Positions 24,732-34,651 are shown, counted from the stretch's first letter. The stretch: DNA of 50,770 nucleotides from Flavobacteriaceae bacterium (GCA_021647405.1 JAKIUU010000016.1:1-50770), one strand, 5' to 3'. Numbers and translations are program-made. Notes: a model not told the origin generated them from the letters alone.

Positions 24732-26669
24732 ATGCAAAATCAGAAAAGAGTTGTCATTGAATCTGTAAAACCCCAAATAAACTGCGGCGAAATACCTATA
24801 AAACGTGTTGAATACGAATATGTTAATGTAAATGCTGATGTATTGGTAGATGGACATGACCTTATTGCTGTAGCGGTCCTTTTTAAACATGAAAATGATC
24901 AAAAATGGCAAGAAGTAGCTATGGATTCTTTAGATAATGACGCTTGGCATGCCCGCTTTTGTGTAAAACGTCAAGGCTATTATTTATATAAAGTTCAGGC
25001 TTGGGTAGATTATGCGCTAAACTGGCAAAAAGGTATCGCCTGTAAAATGGCCGATAGTCAAAGTGTGTCTATAGAATTGTTAGAAGGTGTTGCGTATGTA
25101 AAAGCCATTTCTGCAAAAGCTACAAAGGCCGAAAAAGAATACCTTAAAAAGGTGGCCAAAGTATTTTCAGACAGTAAAAAATACGAAGAAGCCATTACTA
25201 TTGCCAAGAGTGATAAATTACAATCCTTATTTCGCAAATACCCAAAAAAACAATTTGCCAACAACTCTAAAACTTTTATGGTTTATGTTGACAGGTCAAA
25301 GGCACGCTTTAGTACTTGGTACGAATTTTTTCCACGTTCGGCATCATCCAAAAAAAACACCCATGGTACTTTTAAGGATTGTGAGAAATTACTGCCCAGA
25401 GTAGCCAAAATGGGCTTTGACACTTTGTACTTTCCACCTGTACATCCAATAGGAGAAGTAAACAGAAAAGGAAAAAATAACGATACCGAAGCACAGTCTG
25501 ATGATGTAGGTTCTGCTTGGGGTATTGGTTCAAAATACGGAGGGCATAAAGAAATTAATCCATCACTAGGCAGTACAGAAGATTTTAAAAGACTTATAAA
25601 AAAGGCTAAAAAACTGGGCATAGAAATTGCTATGGATTATGCCTTACAGGCCGCACCCGATCATCCTTGGGTAAAAGAACACCCACAATGGTTTAAATGG
25701 CGGCCAGATGGCACCGTACAATACGCCGAAAATCCGCCTAAAAAATACCAAGATATATTGCCTATTTATTTTGAATCCAAAGACTATAAAGCGCTTTGGG
25801 AGGAATGTCTGGGCATTTTATGCTATTGGATTGATTGTGGTATTCGTGTTTTTAGAGTCGATAATCCACATACAAAACCCTTTTATTTTTGGCATTGGAT
25901 TATTTCTGAAGTCAAGAAAAAGCATCCCGATGTGATATTTTTAGCCGAAGCTTTTACCCGACCCAAAATTATGCAACAATTGGCCAAGCAGGGTTTTTCG
26001 CAATCGTACACATACTTTACATGGCGCGAGTCAAAGCAGGAATTGACTGACTATATAGAAGAATTAACACAAACAGAACTGCGCGAGTATATGCGCCCGA
26101 ATTTTTGGCCAAATACACCAGATATTAACCCCTTTCATTTACAAGGGGCTACTCAATCAAAATATATTCAGCGCTATGTACTTGCGGCTACTTTAAGTTC
26201 GAATACAGGTATTTACGGTCCTGTTTTTGAACATATGATTAGTGCAGCTCTAGAGGGAAAAGAAGAATATCTAAATTCAGAAAAATTTCAAGTTTGTAAT
26301 TACAATTGGTCTCAAGAGAATAAACTCACCCATATTATTACGCAAGTAAATAAAATAAGACACCAAAATGAAGCCTTGCAACAGACCAACAATGTAAAGT
26401 TCTGTACCGTTGATAATGACAATTTAATTGCCTTTTACAAATGGGATGATGCCAAGAAAAATGAACTTTTAATAGTGGTTAATTTAGAGGGCTTTAACAA
26501 ACAGGAAGGAAGCCTCCAACTTCCTTTATACGAACTCGGTATAGCAGAAGGACAGCAACTTTTCCTAAACGATTTGATGACAAACAACAGCTATGTATGG
26601 AACAAAGAGTGGAATTATGTGGCTTTAGATCCTGCATTGCCTTTTCATATTTTTAAATTAAAAAAGTAG
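24732..26669 (+). CDS. glgE: Alpha-1,4-glucan:maltose-1-phosphate maltosyltransferase GlgE
   Basis: Transfers maltose from alpha-maltose-1-phosphate to the non-reducing end of a growing alpha-1,4-glucan (GH13 subfamily 3). Seen: 645 residues. The N-terminal DUF3416 domain has VNADVLVDGHDLIAVAVLF. The barrel has FDTLYFPPVHPIG and MDYALQAAPDHPW, the nucleophile Asp near 377 in FRVDNPHTK and the acid/base Glu near 406 in FLAEAFTRP. A C-terminal beta domain follows. Length is slightly below the actinobacterial enzymes (about 665-700). It is first in a locus with mak 4 bp downstream and glgB 8 bp after that. The gene start has an AT-only inverted repeat upstream. Confidence 0.95.
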   Translation: MQNQKRVVIESVKPQINCGEIPIKRVEYEYVNVNADVLVDGHDLIAVAVLFKHENDQKWQEVAMDSLDNDAWHARFCVKRQGYYLYKVQAWVDYALNWQKGIACKMADSQSVSIELLEGVAYVKAISAKATKAEKEYLKKVAKVFSDSKKYEEAITIAKSDKLQSLFRKYPKKQFANNSKTFMVYVDRSKARFSTWYEFFPRSASSKKNTHGTFKDCEKLLPRVAKMGFDTLYFPPVHPIGEVNRKGKNNDTEAQSDDVGSAWGIGSKYGGHKEINPSLGSTEDFKRLIKKAKKLGIEIAMDYALQAAPDHPWVKEHPQWFKWRPDGTVQYAENPPKKYQDILPIYFESKDYKALWEECLGILCYWIDCGIRVFRVDNPHTKPFYFWHWIISEVKKKHPDVIFLAEAFTRPKIMQQLAKQGFSQSYTYFTWRESKQELTDYIEELTQTELREYMRPNFWPNTPDINPFHLQGATQSKYIQRYVLAATLSSNTGIYGPVFEHMISAALEGKEEYLNSEKFQVCNYNWSQENKLTHIITQVNKIRHQNEALQQTNNVKFCTVDNDNLIAFYKWDDAKKNELLIVVNLEGFNKQEGSLQLPLYELGIAEGQQLFLNDLMTNNSYVWNKEWNYVALDPALPFHIFKLKK

Positions 26670-26673
26670 CATC

Positions 26674-28302
26674 ATGCCTAAAAAAACTTCTAAAACAGTT
26701 CTAAACGCTTATTATAATTTTAATGTTTCTTGGGAAACATTATTAGACGATAAAGCGTTTGTAAAAATATTTCTTTCGGATGTTTTAGAAGATTATATAA
26801 TCAAGCAACGTTGGTATGGGGGCAAAGCGAGTAAATTAAAATATATTGAACTGGCAGAATATTTTAGGATTCAACAAGCCGATGAAGTGTATTACGGCCT
26901 TATTTTAGAAATTAATTTTGAGGAGGCTTTTTACCAGCATTACTTTTTACCAATTGCTTTTGTTAGTGATGAAAACTTTGCCAAAAAGGACAGAATTCTG
27001 CCCATAAGTATCAAAGGACAAGAGGGGTTTATAATAGATGCCATTAATTTAGACGCTTTTAGAAAATTGGTGTTTGAACGTATTTTGAATGCTGAACCCA
27101 ATGATAAAACCAGAGTTCAGTATCATAAAAGCACATTATTTGAAAATGTTTCTTATGAGTCATCTCGGTTTATGGGGCTTGAACAGAGCAATACCTCTAT
27201 AGTTTATAACGAAAAATATATCTTAAAATTCTTTAGACGCATTTATGCCGATATAAATCCCGATTTTGAAATGAGTCGCTTTTTATCAGAAAAAAAAGAC
27301 TTTAAGAACACCCCCACATTTTTGGGCAGCTTAAATATTGTAGATTCTGAAAATACATTTATTACCATAGCCCTTATGCAAAAAATAATTCCAAACGAAG
27401 GAAATGCATGGGATTATATGCTTAAAGAGTTTCATAAGGTATTTTTGAATTTGACTTCTAAAAATATTGATGTTGATAGCCTGCCAAGTACAAAGCTATT
27501 TTTGCGTTTAGATATAAATAGTGTACCCCCAGAGATTTCAGATTGGGTAGGTCGCGACCTTCTATTAAAAGTACAAACCTTGGCAAAACGTACAGCCGAA
27601 ATGCATGTAACCTTGGGCTCTGAGTTTGAAGATACCGCTTTTACACCAACACACTTTAATGGCGATTATACAGTGTGGTTAAAAAATAGGCTGCTATATC
27701 AATTCCAAAACAGACTAAACACCATAGAAAACAACCTTCATAAATTAGACGGACTTACTTTAGAATTGGCCAAAGAATTTTTAGATAAAAAAAATATCAT
27801 CAGAAAACGTTTTGTCACCTTTGATTGGACAAAGTTGAAGGGCGAACGCATTAGGGTTCATGGCGATTACCATTTAGGTCAAATATTGGTAAAAGAAGGC
27901 GACTTTTATATCCTTGATTTTGAAGGCGAACCCGAGAGTACCATTCGCGATAGAAAAGTAAAACAACCCCCTTTAAAAGATGTTGCGGGCTTATTTAGGT
28001 CATTTCACTATGCCATTTATGCCACTATTTTTAACAATGGCGATGTGTATAAACATTCTCAAGAAACATTGTTTAAAGCAGGGGAGTTATTGTACCGCTA
28101 TTTTACGGGGGTCTTTTTAGATACTTATATAAACAAAATTCAAGAAGCTAATTTAAATATTGGCTACAATCAAGAACGTCTTTTTATACTTAAGTACTGC
28201 TTGTTAGAAAAAGCTGTTTACGAATTGGGTTACGAGCTCAATTCACGCCCACGCTGGGCCTTAATCCCTTTAAAGGGCATTTCAAATATTATAAATCACT
28301 AA
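26674..28302 (+). CDS. mak: Maltokinase
   Basis: Phosphorylates maltose with ATP to alpha-maltose-1-phosphate, the donor of GlgE. Seen: 542 residues. The N-terminal cap domain has IIKQRWYGGKASKL. The kinase lobe has the catalytic loop VHGDYHLGQ (His396, Asp398) and the metal-binding segment LDFEGEP (Asp415), followed by KDVAGLFRSFHYA. It is longer than the actinobacterial enzymes (about 440-455 residues), partly in the region between cap and catalytic loop. It is a stand-alone kinase: no trehalose-synthase domain is fused to it. Its place between glgE and glgB makes the assignment firm. Confidence 0.92.
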   Translation: MPKKTSKTVLNAYYNFNVSWETLLDDKAFVKIFLSDVLEDYIIKQRWYGGKASKLKYIELAEYFRIQQADEVYYGLILEINFEEAFYQHYFLPIAFVSDENFAKKDRILPISIKGQEGFIIDAINLDAFRKLVFERILNAEPNDKTRVQYHKSTLFENVSYESSRFMGLEQSNTSIVYNEKYILKFFRRIYADINPDFEMSRFLSEKKDFKNTPTFLGSLNIVDSENTFITIALMQKIIPNEGNAWDYMLKEFHKVFLNLTSKNIDVDSLPSTKLFLRLDINSVPPEISDWVGRDLLLKVQTLAKRTAEMHVTLGSEFEDTAFTPTHFNGDYTVWLKNRLLYQFQNRLNTIENNLHKLDGLTLELAKEFLDKKNIIRKRFVTFDWTKLKGERIRVHGDYHLGQILVKEGDFYILDFEGEPESTIRDRKVKQPPLKDVAGLFRSFHYAIYATIFNNGDVYKHSQETLFKAGELLYRYFTGVFLDTYINKIQEANLNIGYNQERLFILKYCLLEKAVYELGYELNSRPRWALIPLKGISNIINH

Positions 28303-28310
28303 TAAAAAAT

Positions 28311-30218
28311 ATGACAGAAGTAAAAATACACAGTCTCTTTTCAGAATTTGATATCAATTTATTTAAATCTGGAAAGCATTACCGCCTTTACGAAAAATTA
28401 GGATCACACCCTTTAACATTAAATGGGGTTGAAGGTACTTATTTTGCTGTTTGGGCCCCAAGTGCCAAAGCCGTATCGGTTGTGGGCGATTTTAACCACT
28501 GGCAAGAAGGCGCCCATACACTAAATGTGCGTTGGGACGAAAGTGGTATTTGGGAAGGTTTTATTCCGCATGTAACCAAAGGCGCTGTTTATAAATATAA
28601 AATACAGAGCACAAATAACAATTTAACTACCGAAAAAGCAGATCCTTATGCCAGACGTTGTGAGCACCCACCTAAAACAGCTTCAGAAGTTTGGGAAGAT
28701 AACTACGCTTGGAAAGACACCCGATGGATGAAGGGACGCAAAAAGAACAATGCTTTAAATGCGCCTTTTTCTGTTTACGAAGTCCACTTGGGTTCATGGA
28801 AACGTCAGGTTGAAGAAAACCGCTTTTTGTCATACATTGAATTGGCAGACCAATTAGTGAGCTATGTTAAAAAAATGAATTTTACCCATGTAGAGCTGAT
28901 GCCTGTAATGGAATTTCCCTACGATCCTTCTTGGGGCTACCAACTTACGGGTTATTTTGCACCGACGTCGCGTTTTGGTTATCCCGATGAATTTAAATAT
29001 TTGATAGATAAATTGCATCAAAATAATATAGGGATTATTTTAGATTGGGTACCGTCACATTTTCCTGAAGATGCCCACGGATTGGGTATGTTTGACGGCA
29101 CACACCTCTACGAGCATCCCGATAGAAAAAGAGGCTATCACCCCGATTGGAAGAGCCTTATTTTTAATTACGGCCGCAATGAAGTACGTGCCTTTTTAAT
29201 TAGCAATGCCCTTTTTTGGTTAGACCAATATCACATTGATGCCTTGCGTGTTGATGCGGTGGCATCGATGTTGTTTTTAGATTACTCAAGAGATGAAGGT
29301 GAGTGGGAACCCAATATTTACGGCGGCAGAGAAAATTTAGAAGCCGTATCGTTTTTTAAAGAATTAAATACCGAAGTCTATAAATCATTTCCAGATGTGC
29401 AAACCATTGCCGAAGAGTCTACAGCGTTTCCCAAAGTATCACACCCTACCTATACAGATGGTTTGGGATTTGGTATGAAATGGATGATGGGTTGGATGCA
29501 CGACACCTTGCAGTATTTTGCAAAAAATCCTATTTATAGAAAACACCATCAAAACGATATCAGCTTTAGCTTGACCTATGCTTTTACCGAGAATTTTATG
29601 TTGCCCTTATCACATGATGAGGTGGTGTATGGCAAAAAATCACTTTTAAGCAAAATGCCAGGAGATGAATGGCAACGCTTTGCCAATTTAAGACTCATGT
29701 ACGGTTATATGTTTACACATCCCGGCACAAAATTGCTATTTATGGGAGGTGAGTTTGGGCAATACGAAGAATGGAATTTTGAAAAGAGCTTAGATTGGAA
29801 TCTTTTGGATTTTGAGCCTCATAAAAATATGCAAAAATATGTGGCCGCTTTAAACAAAACATACAAATCAACACCGGCTTTATATGAAAAAGGATTTAGT
29901 TCTGATGGTTTTGAATGGATAAGCCATGACGATTCTGAAAATTCAGTTTTAAGTTATGTCCGTAAAGGGGACAACACTTTAGAAGATGTGCTTGTGGTTT
30001 GTAATTTTACGCCCAATACATTGCAAAATTACAAATTAGGAATGCCGCGAAAAGGTAAAATCAAAGAAATATTTAACAGCGATCACAAAGATTTTGGTGG
30101 CAGTGGTTTGGTTAATTCTAGACAAATAAATATTAAAAAAACAGCTTGGCAGGGGCGCACCCATTCAGCTGACATAAATATACCGCCTTTAGGTATCAGC
30201 ATTTTTAAATTTAAATAG
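28311..30218 (+). CDS. glgB: 1,4-alpha-glucan branching enzyme
   Basis: Cuts alpha-1,4 chains and re-attaches them in alpha-1,6 linkage to make branched glucan (GH13 subfamily 9). Seen: 635 residues. A CBM48 domain has YFAVWAPSAKAVSVVGDFN. The barrel has VELMPVMEFPYDPSWGYQ and LDWVPSHFP, the nucleophile Asp315 in LRVDAVASML, the acid/base Glu region at 368-369 in AEESTAFP, and the third acid in LPLSHDEVVYGK. The length matches the shorter GlgB form that lacks the extra N1 domain. Third gene of the glgE-mak-glgB unit. Confidence 0.96.
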   Translation: MTEVKIHSLFSEFDINLFKSGKHYRLYEKLGSHPLTLNGVEGTYFAVWAPSAKAVSVVGDFNHWQEGAHTLNVRWDESGIWEGFIPHVTKGAVYKYKIQSTNNNLTTEKADPYARRCEHPPKTASEVWEDNYAWKDTRWMKGRKKNNALNAPFSVYEVHLGSWKRQVEENRFLSYIELADQLVSYVKKMNFTHVELMPVMEFPYDPSWGYQLTGYFAPTSRFGYPDEFKYLIDKLHQNNIGIILDWVPSHFPEDAHGLGMFDGTHLYEHPDRKRGYHPDWKSLIFNYGRNEVRAFLISNALFWLDQYHIDALRVDAVASMLFLDYSRDEGEWEPNIYGGRENLEAVSFFKELNTEVYKSFPDVQTIAEESTAFPKVSHPTYTDGLGFGMKWMMGWMHDTLQYFAKNPIYRKHHQNDISFSLTYAFTENFMLPLSHDEVVYGKKSLLSKMPGDEWQRFANLRLMYGYMFTHPGTKLLFMGGEFGQYEEWNFEKSLDWNLLDFEPHKNMQKYVAALNKTYKSTPALYEKGFSSDGFEWISHDDSENSVLSYVRKGDNTLEDVLVVCNFTPNTLQNYKLGMPRKGKIKEIFNSDHKDFGGSGLVNSRQINIKKTAWQGRTHSADINIPPLGISIFKFK

Positions 30219-30346
30219 AATAGTAACCAGAACTTAATTCAAACCATAAAGGGTTCTATAAAATAGGGAACTTAAAATGCAATATACTGACAGATAAGCA
30301 GGTAGGTGATGTTTATATGTTTTTTAGGAATGCCAAAAAATCTCAC

Positions 30347-30354
30347 TATGTTTG
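30347..30354 (+). promoter_or_regulatory. Bacteroidota -7 box (TATGTTTG) for the BspA-like gene
   Basis: TATGTTTG matches TAnnTTTG and lies 21 bp before the ATG at 30376. It suggests the BspA-like gene can be transcribed apart from glgB. Confidence 0.5.
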
Positions 30355-30375
30355 CATTTACAAAATAAACCATTT

Positions 30376-32013
30376 ATGAAAAAAATTACTTTATTGTGCT
30401 TCTTATTAGTTTCAACAAGCTTTTTTGCACAGAGTACAATCCCTTTTATTACCACTTGGCTAACCACAACGGCAAGCGAGACCATCACCATCCCTACTAA
30501 TGGATCTGGCTATAACTACAGCGTAGATTGGGGAGATAGCAGTATTAATACCACAGCACAAACAGGCAATACCACCCATACCTATGTAAATGCAGGTACT
30601 TATACCGTAACAATAACAGGTACTTTCCCGCGTATTTATTTTAATAATACAGGCAGTAAAAACAAAATTATGACCATACAGCAATGGGGCAACAATCCTT
30701 GGACTTCTATGAGTCTTGCTTTTTTTGGTTGTAGCAATTTAACTTCTACGGCCACCGATGCTCCCAATCTTAGCAATGTAACCGATATGAGTAATATGTT
30801 TCTTCTTGCTACCGCTTTTAATCAAAATTTAGATAGTTGGAATGTAAGCAATGTCACCAATATGCGTGGTATGTTTGCTGGGGCTTCAACTTTTAATGGC
30901 AATATAAGTAGTTGGAATGTAAGCAGTGTCACCAATATGAATAGCATGTTTAGTAGTGCTATTGCTTTTAATCAAGATTTAAGTAGTTGGAATGTAAGCA
31001 ATGTCACCAATATGCGTGGTATGTTTACTGGGACTTCAACTTTTAATGGCAATATAAGTAGTTGGAATGTAAGCAGTGTTACCGATATGAATAGCATGTT
31101 TAGTGGTGCCACCACTTTTAATAAAGATTTAAGTACTTGGAATGTAAGCAATGTAACCGATATGTTTGCTATGTTTCGTTATGCTGCCGCTTTTAATGGC
31201 AATATAAGTAGTTGGAATGTAAGCAGTGTTAACGATATTGGTTTTATGTTTGGTGGTGCTACCGCATTTAATGGCAATATAAGTAGTTGGAATGTAAGCA
31301 GTGTAACCAATATGTATTATATGTTTATTAATGCTACCGCTTTTAATCAAAATTTAGGTAGTTGGAACGTAAGTAGTGTCACCAATATGGTTGGTATGTT
31401 TAATAATGCTATTGCTTTTAATGGCAATATAAGTACTTGGAATGTAAGCAGTGTTACCGATATGAATTATATGTTTAATAATGCTGCCGCTTTTAATCAA
31501 GATTTAGGAGCTTGGGATATTAGCAGTGCCACCAATATGGGTTGGATGTTTCAAGGCATCACCTTAGCAACGGCCAATTACGATAATACGCTTATAGGCT
31601 GGAGTACTTTAGATACAGGGGCAGGCGAAACAGCCATACCAACAAACATCGTTTTTAGTGGCGGTAACAGCAAATATTGTGCTGTAGCTGCTAGAAACAC
31701 ACTTACTGGCAGTGCTTATAATTGGACCATTACCGATGGGGGTAAAGATGCCTCTTGTGGGGCCTTGGGTGTAAATGATTATAAGCTCAATTCATTAATG
31801 ATATATCCAAATCCATCAAAAGATATGATATCTATTAATGGCGATGTGAGTAAAATTAAACAGCTAATCATTTATGATATGTTAGGCAAGCAAGTAATAA
31901 GCAGTAACAAAAACTTTAAAGCGGTTAATATTGAAGCTTTGAATGCAGGTATTTACTTTGTAAAACTCAATACTGATGAATCTTCAAAAATTATAAAATT
32001 TATAAAAGAATAG
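30376..32013 (+). CDS. BspA-like (DUF285) repeat surface protein with T9SS sorting domain
   Basis: Seen: 545 residues from the start at 30376, which opens a clean signal peptide (MKKITLLCFLLV...SFFAQS); an in-frame ATG at 30352 adds only eight residues in front. Residues about 25-95 are PKD-like. Residues about 128-395 hold ten to eleven 25-residue units of the DUF285 type with the pattern SSWNVSSVTNMxxMFxxA followed by FNGN or FNQD. The last 80 residues (YPNPSKDMISI ... SSKIIKFIKE) are a T9SS type A sorting domain. Known: such leucine-rich-like repeats form a curved binding surface in surface and adhesin proteins. It sits between glgB and the GH31 gene, so glucan or polysaccharide binding is possible but unproven. 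Two 150-bp segments are nearly identical. Confidence 0.9.
   Translation: MKKITLLCFLLVSTSFFAQSTIPFITTWLTTTASETITIPTNGSGYNYSVDWGDSSINTTAQTGNTTHTYVNAGTYTVTITGTFPRIYFNNTGSKNKIMTIQQWGNNPWTSMSLAFFGCSNLTSTATDAPNLSNVTDMSNMFLLATAFNQNLDSWNVSNVTNMRGMFAGASTFNGNISSWNVSSVTNMNSMFSSAIAFNQDLSSWNVSNVTNMRGMFTGTSTFNGNISSWNVSSVTDMNSMFSGATTFNKDLSTWNVSNVTDMFAMFRYAAAFNGNISSWNVSSVNDIGFMFGGATAFNGNISSWNVSSVTNMYYMFINATAFNQNLGSWNVSSVTNMVGMFNNAIAFNGNISTWNVSSVTDMNYMFNNAAAFNQDLGAWDISSATNMGWMFQGITLATANYDNTLIGWSTLDTGAGETAIPTNIVFSGGNSKYCAVAARNTLTGSAYNWTITDGGKDASCGALGVNDYKLNSLMIYPNPSKDMISINGDVSKIKQLIIYDMLGKQVISSNKNFKAVNIEALNAGIYFVKLNTDESSKIIKFIKE
30841..31140 (+). repeat. Two near-identical 150-bp tandem units within the BspA-like gene
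   Basis: 30841-30990 and 30991-31140 match at most positions in an exact 150-bp offset; each holds two 25-residue DUF285 units. Differences are roughly a dozen substitutions by eye. This points to a recent in-frame duplication on top of the older 75-bp period. Confidence 0.75.
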
Positions 32014-32128
32014 CCTTTTTAATACTATTCCACCAATTAACAGTTATAGTTAGGACATACAATTGACTTATATTAATTGGGCTTACAATTGTAAAAATTA
32101 GCTAAATTTAAATCCTAATTATAGTACT

Positions 32129-32164
32129 AACAAACCCTAAAATTACTAGGTTTGTTACTTTTTT
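32129..32164 (+). terminator. Hairpin between the BspA-like gene and GH31 gene; also overlaps a -7 box
   Basis: AACAAACC (32129-32136) pairs with GGTTTGTT (32149-32156) across a 12-nt loop and is followed by ACTTTTTT, which is terminator-like. The right arm also contains TAGGTTTG (32147-32154), a match to the TAnnTTTG -7 box, 21 bp before the GH31 ATG. The site may end one transcript and start the next. Confidence 0.45.
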
Positions 32165-32175
32165 GAATACAATAT

Positions 32176-34587
32176 ATGATATTAAATACAGAACTAGAAT
32201 ACAAGGGAAATCAGTTTCCATCAAAAATAATTTCGCACAGTAAAGATGTTGATACTTTTTACTTTACAAGCGATAACAATGTTGTTTTACAACTTACCAT
32301 AGAGCGCGATAGTGTATTGCGATTCAGATATACAACAAAATCTGTTTTCGAAAAAGATTTTTCGTATGCTATTACCAAATACGCCAGTAGGGGATTTAAC
32401 AAACTCGAATTAACAGAAGAAAACGACAAGTACATTATTACAACAAATAAATTAATCTGTCATGTTTCTAAACAAGACATGCGTATTTCAATTTTTGATG
32501 CCAAAGACAATACTTTGGTTTGTGAAGATGAACTGGGATTCCATTGGGAAGAAAGCTATGAATTTGGGGGCGATATTGTTAAAATGTCAAAAATGGCTTT
32601 CGAAGGCGAAAGTTATTTTGGTTTGGGCGACAAACCTGTCCAAAATAATTTAAAAGGCAAGCGATTCGAAAATTGGGCTACAGATGCCTATGCCTTTGGG
32701 AGGGGCGAAGACCCTATTTATAAAACCATCCCTTTTTACACAGGCATTCACCACAACAAAGCCTATGGTATCTTTTTTGACAATACCTTTCGCTCTTTTT
32801 TTGATTTTTGTCAAGAACGCCGTAACATTACAAGTTTTTGGGCACAAGGGGGCGAAATGAATTATTATTTTATTTACGGACCACAAATGGAAGATGTGGT
32901 GTCTATTTATACCGATTTAACGGGCCGTCCGCATAACTTACCGCCATTATGGGCACTGGGATACCACCAATGTAAATGGAGCTATTATCCCGAATCTAAA
33001 GTTAAAGAGGTAACAGATAAGTTTAGAGAATTAAGAATTCCGTGTGATGCCATCTATTTGGATATCGATTATATGGATGGTTTTAGATGTTTTACGTGGA
33101 ATAAAACGCATTTTCCCAATCCCAAGAGAATGGTAAAAGAATTATCAGACAAGGGTTTTAAAACCATTGTTATTATAGATCCAGGTATTAAAATTGATAC
33201 GAATTACAGCGTTTTTAACGAAGGTCTGAAAAATGAATATTTCTGTAAACGTGCAGATGGCCCGTATATGAAAGGGAAAGTATGGCCGGGCGAATGTTAT
33301 TTTCCTGATTTTACAAATCCAAAAGTACGCGATTGGTGGTCGGGTCTTTTTAAAGAATTGGTTGAAGAAATTGGAGTTAAGGGTGTGTGGAATGACATGA
33401 ATGAACCCGCCGTTATGGACGTACCAGGAAAATCTTTTCCCAATGATGTGCGTCATAATTATGACGGAAATCACTGTAGCCACAGAAAAGCCCACAATAT
33501 TTACGGCATGCAAATGGCGCGGGCTACTTATCATGGTTTAAAGAAATTTGCCTATCCAAAACGCCCCTTTGTTATTACACGATCGGCCTATTCGGGTACA
33601 CAGCGTTACACGTCGACTTGGACGGGCGACAATGTGGCTACTTGGGACCACCTATCAATAGCCAATGCACAAGCCCAACGTATGTGTATGTCAGGTTTTT
33701 CTTTTGTAGGATCTGATATAGGCGGTTTTGCCGAGCAACCCAATGGCGAGTTGTACATAAGATGGATTCAGTTAGGGGTTTTTCACCCCTTTTGCAGAAC
33801 ACATTCTTCTGGCGATCACGGCGATCAAGAACCCTATTCGTTTGATACAAACGTTACCAATATTGTTAGAAAATTTATAGAAATTCGCTATCAATTATTG
33901 CCTTATTTGTACACTGCCTTTTGGCGCTATACAAAAGAAGGAACGCCTATTTTAAAATCGCTTGTCATTTTTGACCAAGAAGATACCCATACCCATTACA
34001 GAAATGACGAGTTTATATTTGGCGAAAAAATATTGATATGTCCCATATTAGAGCCCAATGCCAAAGGCCGGCGGATGTATTTCCCTAAAGGGAATTGGTA
34101 TAATTTTTGGAATAACAAGTTGGAACAAGGCGGCGAAGAAAAATGGGTAAATGCCGATATAGACAGCATGCCTATTTTTGTGAAAGAAGGGGCTATCATT
34201 CCAAAATACCCCATTCAACAATATGTAGATGAACTTAAGATTGAACAGTTAAAGTTGGATGTTTACTTTAAATTGGGTAAAGAAAAATCGCAGGTATATG
34301 AAGATGCACACGATGGTTACGATTATGCCAAAGGCAAATACGGCTTGCGAAATTTTAGCTTGGTTGGAAAAAAAGATTCTCTTACCATACAGCAGTTTAA
34401 AGAAGGGAAATACATAACGACTTATAATACTTTTAAACTGAGTTTATACGGTTTGCCTTTTGAAATTGACAAAGTGGAAATTGACAATGAAGAAATAGAC
34501 ATTTCAAACATTAAAGCAAAGAACCCTGTTTTAATTGTTTCGAAAGAGTTTACAGAATTACATATTATTGGTAAAAAAAGTAAGTAA
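32176..34587 (+). CDS. Alpha-glucosidase, glycoside hydrolase family 31
   Basis: Releases glucose from the non-reducing ends of alpha-glucosides. Seen: 803 residues. The N-terminal beta-sandwich domain has FYFTSDNNVVLQLTIERDSV. The TIM barrel starts around LPPLWALGYHQCKWSYYPE, with the nucleophile Asp407 in GVWNDMNEPAVMD and the acid/base Asp514 in FVGSDIGGFAEQPNGE. RTHSSGDHGDQEPY and C-terminal beta domains follow. No signal peptide, so probably cytoplasmic. Length typical of GH31. It closes the glucan locus, which suggests action on maltose or malto-oligosaccharides; xylosidase activity cannot be excluded by motif alone. Confidence 0.92.
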   Translation: MILNTELEYKGNQFPSKIISHSKDVDTFYFTSDNNVVLQLTIERDSVLRFRYTTKSVFEKDFSYAITKYASRGFNKLELTEENDKYIITTNKLICHVSKQDMRISIFDAKDNTLVCEDELGFHWEESYEFGGDIVKMSKMAFEGESYFGLGDKPVQNNLKGKRFENWATDAYAFGRGEDPIYKTIPFYTGIHHNKAYGIFFDNTFRSFFDFCQERRNITSFWAQGGEMNYYFIYGPQMEDVVSIYTDLTGRPHNLPPLWALGYHQCKWSYYPESKVKEVTDKFRELRIPCDAIYLDIDYMDGFRCFTWNKTHFPNPKRMVKELSDKGFKTIVIIDPGIKIDTNYSVFNEGLKNEYFCKRADGPYMKGKVWPGECYFPDFTNPKVRDWWSGLFKELVEEIGVKGVWNDMNEPAVMDVPGKSFPNDVRHNYDGNHCSHRKAHNIYGMQMARATYHGLKKFAYPKRPFVITRSAYSGTQRYTSTWTGDNVATWDHLSIANAQAQRMCMSGFSFVGSDIGGFAEQPNGELYIRWIQLGVFHPFCRTHSSGDHGDQEPYSFDTNVTNIVRKFIEIRYQLLPYLYTAFWRYTKEGTPILKSLVIFDQEDTHTHYRNDEFIFGEKILICPILEPNAKGRRMYFPKGNWYNFWNNKLEQGGEEKWVNADIDSMPIFVKEGAIIPKYPIQQYVDELKIEQLKLDVYFKLGKEKSQVYEDAHDGYDYAKGKYGLRNFSLVGKKDSLTIQQFKEGKYITTYNTFKLSLYGLPFEIDKVEIDNEEIDISNIKAKNPVLIVSKEFTELHIIGKKSK

Positions 34588-34651
34588 CTTTGGGCTTTAC
34601 TTCTGTAAGCTATTAAATAAAAAGCTACTAAAGACTGAAATTTATGACAAT

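Noticed and set aside
26674..28302. TreS-maltokinase fusion
   Set aside because: The protein holds only the maltokinase cap and kinase lobes; there is no GH13 domain.
30760..31560. 75-bp tandem repeats as a possible minisatellite
   Set aside because: They code for DUF285 repeat units of the BspA-like protein.
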